Assembly (NCBI GenBank): GCA_005889025.1
Contig: VBCZ01000360.1
Span: forward strand, 1-9,518
Length of the DNA stretch: 9,518 nt
Direction: 5' to 3'
Origin: Betaproteobacteria bacterium
GTDB taxonomy: Bacteria > Pseudomonadota > Gammaproteobacteria > Burkholderiales > Casimicrobiaceae
Shown: positions 6,105 to 9,518 of the stretch, one piece after another
How the letters are laid out: every line of letters starts with the position of its first letter
Position numbering within the stretch: the first letter of the stretch is position 1
The notes under the pieces: generated by a model
Seen by the model: only the letters and a program-made list of their open reading frames with translations
What the model was told of the DNA's origin: nothing
Databases searched by the model: none
Translations under genes and position numbers: made by a program

Positions 6105-6683
6105 GACATTGTCCTTATGAGAATGAACCTTTAAGGCTAGCGCTAAAAGGGCGCGGAGGCAATCAATCCGTCACAGGAGCGGGACGGCGTCGCAGGGTTT
6201 GTTCCTGGATTCGGGCAATGATGGAACACCGTTACGGCGATCGTTCGCTGCAATCCCCGCTTGCCGACCCATCGCGCGATCGTCGCTGGCCTGCCCTCTG
6301 GCGAGGCTGCCTTACGCGACGGCTCAAAATCTGTCTCCGCTATTCATGAAAGCCTACAATCGCTTGCTCGCCCCTGTGACGGCAGGTTTCCCAATGCTGG
6401 CTCTCCCCGTCGGCGAATTCATTCGGCCGCCAAGGTGTAATTTGTCATCCCGTGCGAATGAATTCGCACCTACGCCGCGGGCTGAATTCATTCGGCCGCC
6501 AAGATGTAATTTGCCGTCGCGTGCGAATGAATCGCACCTGCTTACGTCACCATTCACTGGCTGCACGTTATGACCGGGACGCAGGCCGCTTCCAAAGTTC
6601 AAAAGCGCAGCGCGACCGAGCCCAACTCGCGCGTGAACTGAATCAGGGCGCGCTTATTCGATTTCAAAACAAGGGAAAATGCG
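6105..6683. other. Divergent intergenic region, no supported gene
   Basis: This 579-nt gap lies between the bactofilin gene (leftward) and the hydrolase gene (rightward) and should hold both promoters. The palindrome TAGCGCTA (6138-6145), inside a larger CCTTT...AAAGG symmetry, lies 34 nt upstream of the bactofilin start. Two 60-bp repeat copies occupy 6415-6546. Open frames here (for example plus-strand 6199-6573) run through the repeat copies, give Arg/Pro/Ser-rich peptides without recognisable motifs and lack ribosome sites, so I do not call them genes. No clear -35/-10 pair was found. Confidence 0.55.
6415..6546. repeat. Two tandem copies of a 60-bp REP-like palindromic repeat
   Basis: Copy 1 (6415-6474) and copy 2 (6484-6546) both begin GAATTCATTCGGCCGCCAAG and continue through TGTAATTTG to GTGCGAATGAAT and CGCACCT. 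They differ by about four substitutions and small indels and are separated by 9 nt. Within each copy GAATTCATTCG and CGAATGAATTC are inverted, so each can fold into a stem. This is the design of REP/MITE-like dispersed elements; related GCGAATGAATTCGC palindromes are, to my recollection, common in betaproteobacterial intergenic DNA. Confidence 0.85.
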
Positions 6684-7661
6684 ATGAAGCTGGTCAGATT
6701 TCATGCACATGGAGCGGTTCGAGTCGGCGCCATCGACGGCGAGGAAGTGGTCGACACGCGAATGGCGATCGAATTGAAGCGACCGCTTTCCGATGTGGAA
6801 GCGGCGATGCTTCATGACATGGTGCCGCTTATCGAAGGTGGACCACGCGCGCTGGATCTGGTAGACGAAGCCATCGCCATCAGTCGGGCCAGGGAAGGGA
6901 CTCGGCGAAAGGTTTCGGACGTTCGACTGCTGGCTCCGCTCGCGCCCGGCCTCATTCTCGCGAGCGGTGGCAACTACAAGGACCACCGCGACGAGAAGGA
7001 CGAGGCGCCGCTTGCCGGCCGTGAGCCGGAATACTTTTTCAAGACCCCGAGGTCGGTGATCGGTCCGGATGACTGGATCGAGCGCGATCCCCGCGTCACC
7101 AAAAAACTCGACTACGAGGTGGAGCTCGCGGTCATAATTGGAAAGCGGGGCCGGCACATTGCTCGCGAGCGGGCGCTGGACCACGTATTCGGTTATACCA
7201 TCCTGAACGACGTGACTGCGCGCGAGCGGCAGGTGCGATTCCGTCCCGATGGGTCCTACTTCTACGAGGCCGGATCGAGCAAGAACTTCGACACGTCGAC
7301 CCCGATGGGGCCGTACATTCTTACGGCAGACGAACTGCCTGATCCGCAGACCCTGGCGCTGAAGACCTATGTGAACCAGGAGCTTCGCCAAAACAACAGC
7401 ACGTCGAACATGATCTTTTCCGCGGCATACCTGGTCCACTTCTTCTCGACATTCCTCACTTTGTATCCCGGCTACACCATTTCCACCGGCACGCCGGGCG
7501 GCACCGCGTGGGGAAGCGACAAGGAGCTTGGTGGACGACCGTACACGCGGAATGATGTCGTCCGTGCAAAGGATTATCTGCAAGTCGGAGACGTCGTGCG
7601 CTGCGAGATCGACCGGCTCGGCGTTCTGCGCAACACCGTCGCCGGTCCCCAGCACCCCTGA
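6684..7661 (+). CDS. Fumarylacetoacetate hydrolase (FAH) family protein
   Basis: Enzyme of 325 residues of the FAH superfamily, which cleaves C-C bonds of, hydrates, or decarboxylates 2-oxo acids in aromatic and sugar-acid catabolism, using a divalent metal. Visible signatures are GGNYKDHRDE (95-104), DYEVELAVIIG (143-153) with metal ligands E145 and E147, ILNDVTARE (173-181) with ligand D176, SSKNFDTSTPMGPYI (198-212) carrying the lysine and substrate-loop residues, and TISTGTPGG (265-273). The N-terminal about 85 residues form the family's usual small domain. An extended loop (AWGSDKELGGRPYTRND, 275-291) replaces the shorter common loop and may mark a subfamily. AAGGGA precedes the ATG by about 8 nt. 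The gene heads a rightward operon with a RidA protein and an SBP, suggesting catabolism of an imported compound. The precise reaction cannot be told. Confidence 0.92.
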   Translation: MKLVRFHAHGAVRVGAIDGEEVVDTRMAIELKRPLSDVEAAMLHDMVPLIEGGPRALDLVDEAIAISRAREGTRRKVSDVRLLAPLAPGLILASGGNYKDHRDEKDEAPLAGREPEYFFKTPRSVIGPDDWIERDPRVTKKLDYEVELAVIIGKRGRHIARERALDHVFGYTILNDVTARERQVRFRPDGSYFYEAGSSKNFDTSTPMGPYILTADELPDPQTLALKTYVNQELRQNNSTSNMIFSAAYLVHFFSTFLTLYPGYTISTGTPGGTAWGSDKELGGRPYTRNDVVRAKDYLQVGDVVRCEIDRLGVLRNTVAGPQHP

Positions 7662-7761
7662 GGCACATGCAACTACGGCGCCGGGCAGGCCGCGCCGGCG
7701 GTTATTGAACGTCCCCGGACGCGGAATCAGAAGTCCCCGCAATTCGACAGGAGGCTTGGCA

Positions 7762-8184
7762 ATGAAAATTACGCCGGTTCATCCCCAAGAGCCCAAGCCC
7801 GAATACAACATGCCCTTCGTTCCGGCCTTTGTCGTCGAGGGAGCCAAGCTGATTTTCGTGGCGGGATGCGGCCCCATCCCGCCCTATCACAAACACCCGC
7901 ATGTGCCGGAGGAAGAAGCCGAATGGTTCAAAGGAGGGATCCGCGAGCAGACGCTGAAGACATTCGAGCACATCAAGATGGTCCTTGCGGCTGCCGGCGC
8001 AGACCTCACCAATATCGTCAAGCTGACTATCTATCTTAGCGATGTCGCGGACCAGAACGTCATAAACGAAGTCTCCGCTGAAATGTTCGGGACGCAGATT
8101 CCGCCGCCGAGGACCGTGGTACAAGTGGCGGCGCTCAACCATGTGAACATGAAGCTGGAGATCGATGTCATCGCAGCCATCTAG
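7762..8184 (+). CDS. RidA/YjgF/YER057c/UK114 family protein
   Basis: Rid proteins are small trimeric enzymes that hydrolyse reactive enamine/imine intermediates to 2-oxo acids and ammonia; relatives include 2-aminomuconate deaminase. This protein has 140 residues. Family features are LIFVAGCGPIP (30-40), the helix EQTLKTFEHIKMVLAAAGADLTNIVKLTIYLSD (62-94), PPPRTVVQVAAL (114-125) with R117 at the position of the substrate-carboxylate arginine, and LEIDVIAAI (132-140) with E133. The loop KHPHVPEEEAEWFKGG (44-59) is longer than in housekeeping RidA and suggests a specialised subfamily. The frame is open upstream to 7528, but AGGAGG at 7749-7754, 7 nt before ATG 7762, fixes the start. It lies 100 nt after the hydrolase gene and 88 nt before the SBP gene, consistent with one catabolic operon. 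Confidence 0.92.
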   Translation: MKITPVHPQEPKPEYNMPFVPAFVVEGAKLIFVAGCGPIPPYHKHPHVPEEEAEWFKGGIREQTLKTFEHIKMVLAAAGADLTNIVKLTIYLSDVADQNVINEVSAEMFGTQIPPPRTVVQVAALNHVNMKLEIDVIAAI

Positions 8185-8272
8185 CGGTCATACTCCACAA
8201 TAACTCGCTCTTGCGAGATGTCGGGAGCTCGTTCGAGCCTGCCATTGATCCAACGTTACGAGGAGACACATC

Positions 8273-9518
8273 ATGTCGTTTAAATGTAAGTGGCGTGCGG
8301 CGCAGACCTTGTGGCTGACCACGTCCCTGTTCGCGGTGCTATTGACCGCCGCCCCTGCGGTTGCGCAAACCATTACCGCGGTCATGCAGTCAGGGCTGCG
8401 GGTCATGGATCCCATCATGCGCTCCGCCGCGATCACCAACATTCACGGCTACATGATCTACGACACGCTGTTGGGGACCGATACCAATTACAAGATCCAG
8501 CCGCAGATGGCCGAGAAGTGGCAGGTGTCGCCGGATGGCAAGACCTATACCTTCACTTTGCGTAATGGGCTGAAGTGGCATGACGGCGCGCCGGTGAAGT
8601 CGGAGGACTGTATCGCGTCGATCAAACGCTGGGGAGAGCAGGATTTGCTGGGCCAGGTCATGATGGGCCTGGTGGCCGATATGAAAGTAGTCGACGACAA
8701 GACCTTCCAGGTCGTCCTCAAGGAACCCAGTGATATCGTTTTGAACGGGCTCGCGAAGATCGGCACCCGGACGGCGTTCATGATGCCCAAGCGCATCGCC
8801 GAGACGCCTTCCGCCCAGTCGATCAAGGAATATATCGGCTCGGGGCCGTTCAAGTTCGTGGCCGCCGAGTTCAAACCCGGCCTCAAGGTGGTCTACGAGA
8901 AGAACAAGGATTACGTGCCGCGCAGCGAACTGCCCAGCTGGACCGCAGGCGGCAAAGTGGTCTATGTCGACCGGGTCGAATGTGTTGCGATGCCCGATGA
9001 CATGACGGCTGCCAATGCGTTGCTCAACCATGAGATCGACTATATCGAGCTGGTGCCGTTCGATCTGCTGCCGATGCTCGAAGGCAAGAAGGACGTCAAA
9101 GTAGCGATCCTCGACAACGTGGGACTCTGGACCTATTACCGCTTCAACTTCCTGCATCCTCCGTTCAACAACAAATTGATCCGGCAGGCAGCCATGTACG
9201 CGGTGCGCCAGGAAAATGTGCTGAAGGCGCTGGCCAGCGATCCCAAATACTACAAGACGTGTGCGGCAGTGTTCGGTTGCGGCACGCCCTACGCCAGCAC
9301 CTATGGGACGGAGATTGTCGTGCCGGGCAACGTGGACAAGGCGAAGCAGCTCCTCAAGGAGACGAAATACGACGGCACGCCGGTGGTGATCCTGCATCCG
9401 ACCGACAACAAGCAGGTCAGCACCCAACCCGTCGTGATCGCGGATGCGCTGCGCAAGGCCGGGTTCACGGTCGACCTGCAGTCGATGGACTGGCAAACGC
9501 TGGTGACCCGCCGCGCCA
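8273..9518 (+). CDS. ABC transporter substrate-binding protein, SBP_bac_5 family, partial
   Basis: Second periplasmic binding protein of the dipeptide/opine/nickel class. 415 residues are visible and the stop lies beyond the window; the family usually reaches about 500-540. A Sec signal peptide (basic MSFKCKWR, hydrophobic 12-28) is probably cut after AVA at 31. Family motifs are YDTLLGTD (63-70), AEKWQVSPDGKTYTFTLRNGLKWHDG (80-105), a family-typical pattern, GSGPFKF (189-195) and LIRQAAMYAVRQENVL (302-317). GAGGAG at 8260-8265 supports the ATG at 8273. It belongs to the FAH/RidA operon, so it likely imports the compound that operon degrades, with permease and ATPase genes expected downstream. 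It is clearly diverged from the SBP at the left edge, not a recent duplicate. Ligand unknown. Confidence 0.93.
   Translation, partial: MSFKCKWRAAQTLWLTTSLFAVLLTAAPAVAQTITAVMQSGLRVMDPIMRSAAITNIHGYMIYDTLLGTDTNYKIQPQMAEKWQVSPDGKTYTFTLRNGLKWHDGAPVKSEDCIASIKRWGEQDLLGQVMMGLVADMKVVDDKTFQVVLKEPSDIVLNGLAKIGTRTAFMMPKRIAETPSAQSIKEYIGSGPFKFVAAEFKPGLKVVYEKNKDYVPRSELPSWTAGGKVVYVDRVECVAMPDDMTAANALLNHEIDYIELVPFDLLPMLEGKKDVKVAILDNVGLWTYYRFNFLHPPFNNKLIRQAAMYAVRQENVLKALASDPKYYKTCAAVFGCGTPYASTYGTEIVVPGNVDKAKQLLKETKYDGTPVVILHPTDNKQVSTQPVVIADALRKAGFTVDLQSMDWQTLVTRRA

Noticed and set aside
6415..6546. Possible CRISPR array because of repeated units
   Set aside because: Only two copies of 60 bp with a 9-nt gap, internally palindromic and differing by indels; there are no spacers and no cas genes.
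6654..7742. Long open frame (362 codons) on the minus strand opposite the FAH gene
   Set aside because: It is antisense to a gene with all FAH signatures, has no recognisable domain, and would need to start in the gap before RidA without a ribosome site.
7528..7761. N-terminal extension of the RidA open frame into the end of the hydrolase gene
   Set aside because: It overlaps the FAH coding sequence in another frame, shows no motif, and AGGAGG at 7749-7754 clearly marks ATG 7762.
8185..8272. Possible terminator hairpins (CTCG...CGAG, GAGCTCGTTCGAGC) between RidA and the SBP
   Set aside because: Stems are 4-5 bp without a T-run, and operon continuity is more likely.
8390..9496. Long open frame (368 codons) on the minus strand opposite the right-edge binding protein
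   Set aside because: It is the exact antisense of a clear SBP_bac_5 gene, is His/Arg/Asp-rich, lacks motifs and a ribosome site; such shadows are common in GC-rich DNA.

Overview
The window is GC-rich, densely packed proteobacterial chromosome. I suspect a soil or plant-associated Beta- or Alphaproteobacterium, because of the overlapping start/stop codons, the Burkholderiales/Rhizobiales-like solute-binding and amine-oxidising gene content, and the REP-like intergenic palindromes. No rRNA, tRNA or marker gene is present to settle the taxonomy.

Layout. (1) Bases 1-3556, minus strand: a tightly overlapped catabolic operon read right to left. It encodes a small [2Fe-2S] subunit, a FAD/NAD(P) oxidoreductase with a C-terminal cysteine cluster, a DAO-type FAD oxidoreductase, and a periplasmic peptide/opine-type substrate-binding protein cut by the left window edge. 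The three redox genes match the heterotrimeric architecture known from hydrogen cyanide synthase HcnABC, opine oxidases and D-hydroxyproline dehydrogenase. Together with an SBP_bac_5 binding protein they look like uptake plus oxidation of an amino-acid-like compound. (2) Bases 3553-3735, minus strand: a short degraded piece of a short-chain dehydrogenase lies in the operon leader. (3) Bases 3904-4904, plus strand: two overlapping genes for uncharacterised proteins that share homologous halves, one membrane-anchored and one soluble. (4) Bases 4905-5205: a convergent intergenic region with a long inverted repeat. (5) Bases 5206-6104, minus strand: a bactofilin followed by a zinc-ribbon protein. 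(6) Bases 6105-6683: a divergent intergenic region with two copies of a 60-bp palindrome-containing repeat. (7) Bases 6684-9518, plus strand: a second catabolic operon with a fumarylacetoacetate-hydrolase-family enzyme, a RidA/YjgF-family protein and a second SBP_bac_5 binding protein that runs off the right edge.

The two catabolic modules are each paired with their own ABC-transporter binding protein, with housekeeping or structural genes (bactofilin pair, unknown pair) between them. FAD amine oxidases produce imines and Rid proteins hydrolyse imines/enamines, so the modules could be biochemically linked, but nothing in the sequence proves it. The least explained items are the duplicated-domain gene pair at 3904-4904, the apparent internal deletion in the large redox subunit, and the 15-bp tandem repeat that places three GTG codons at a gene junction.
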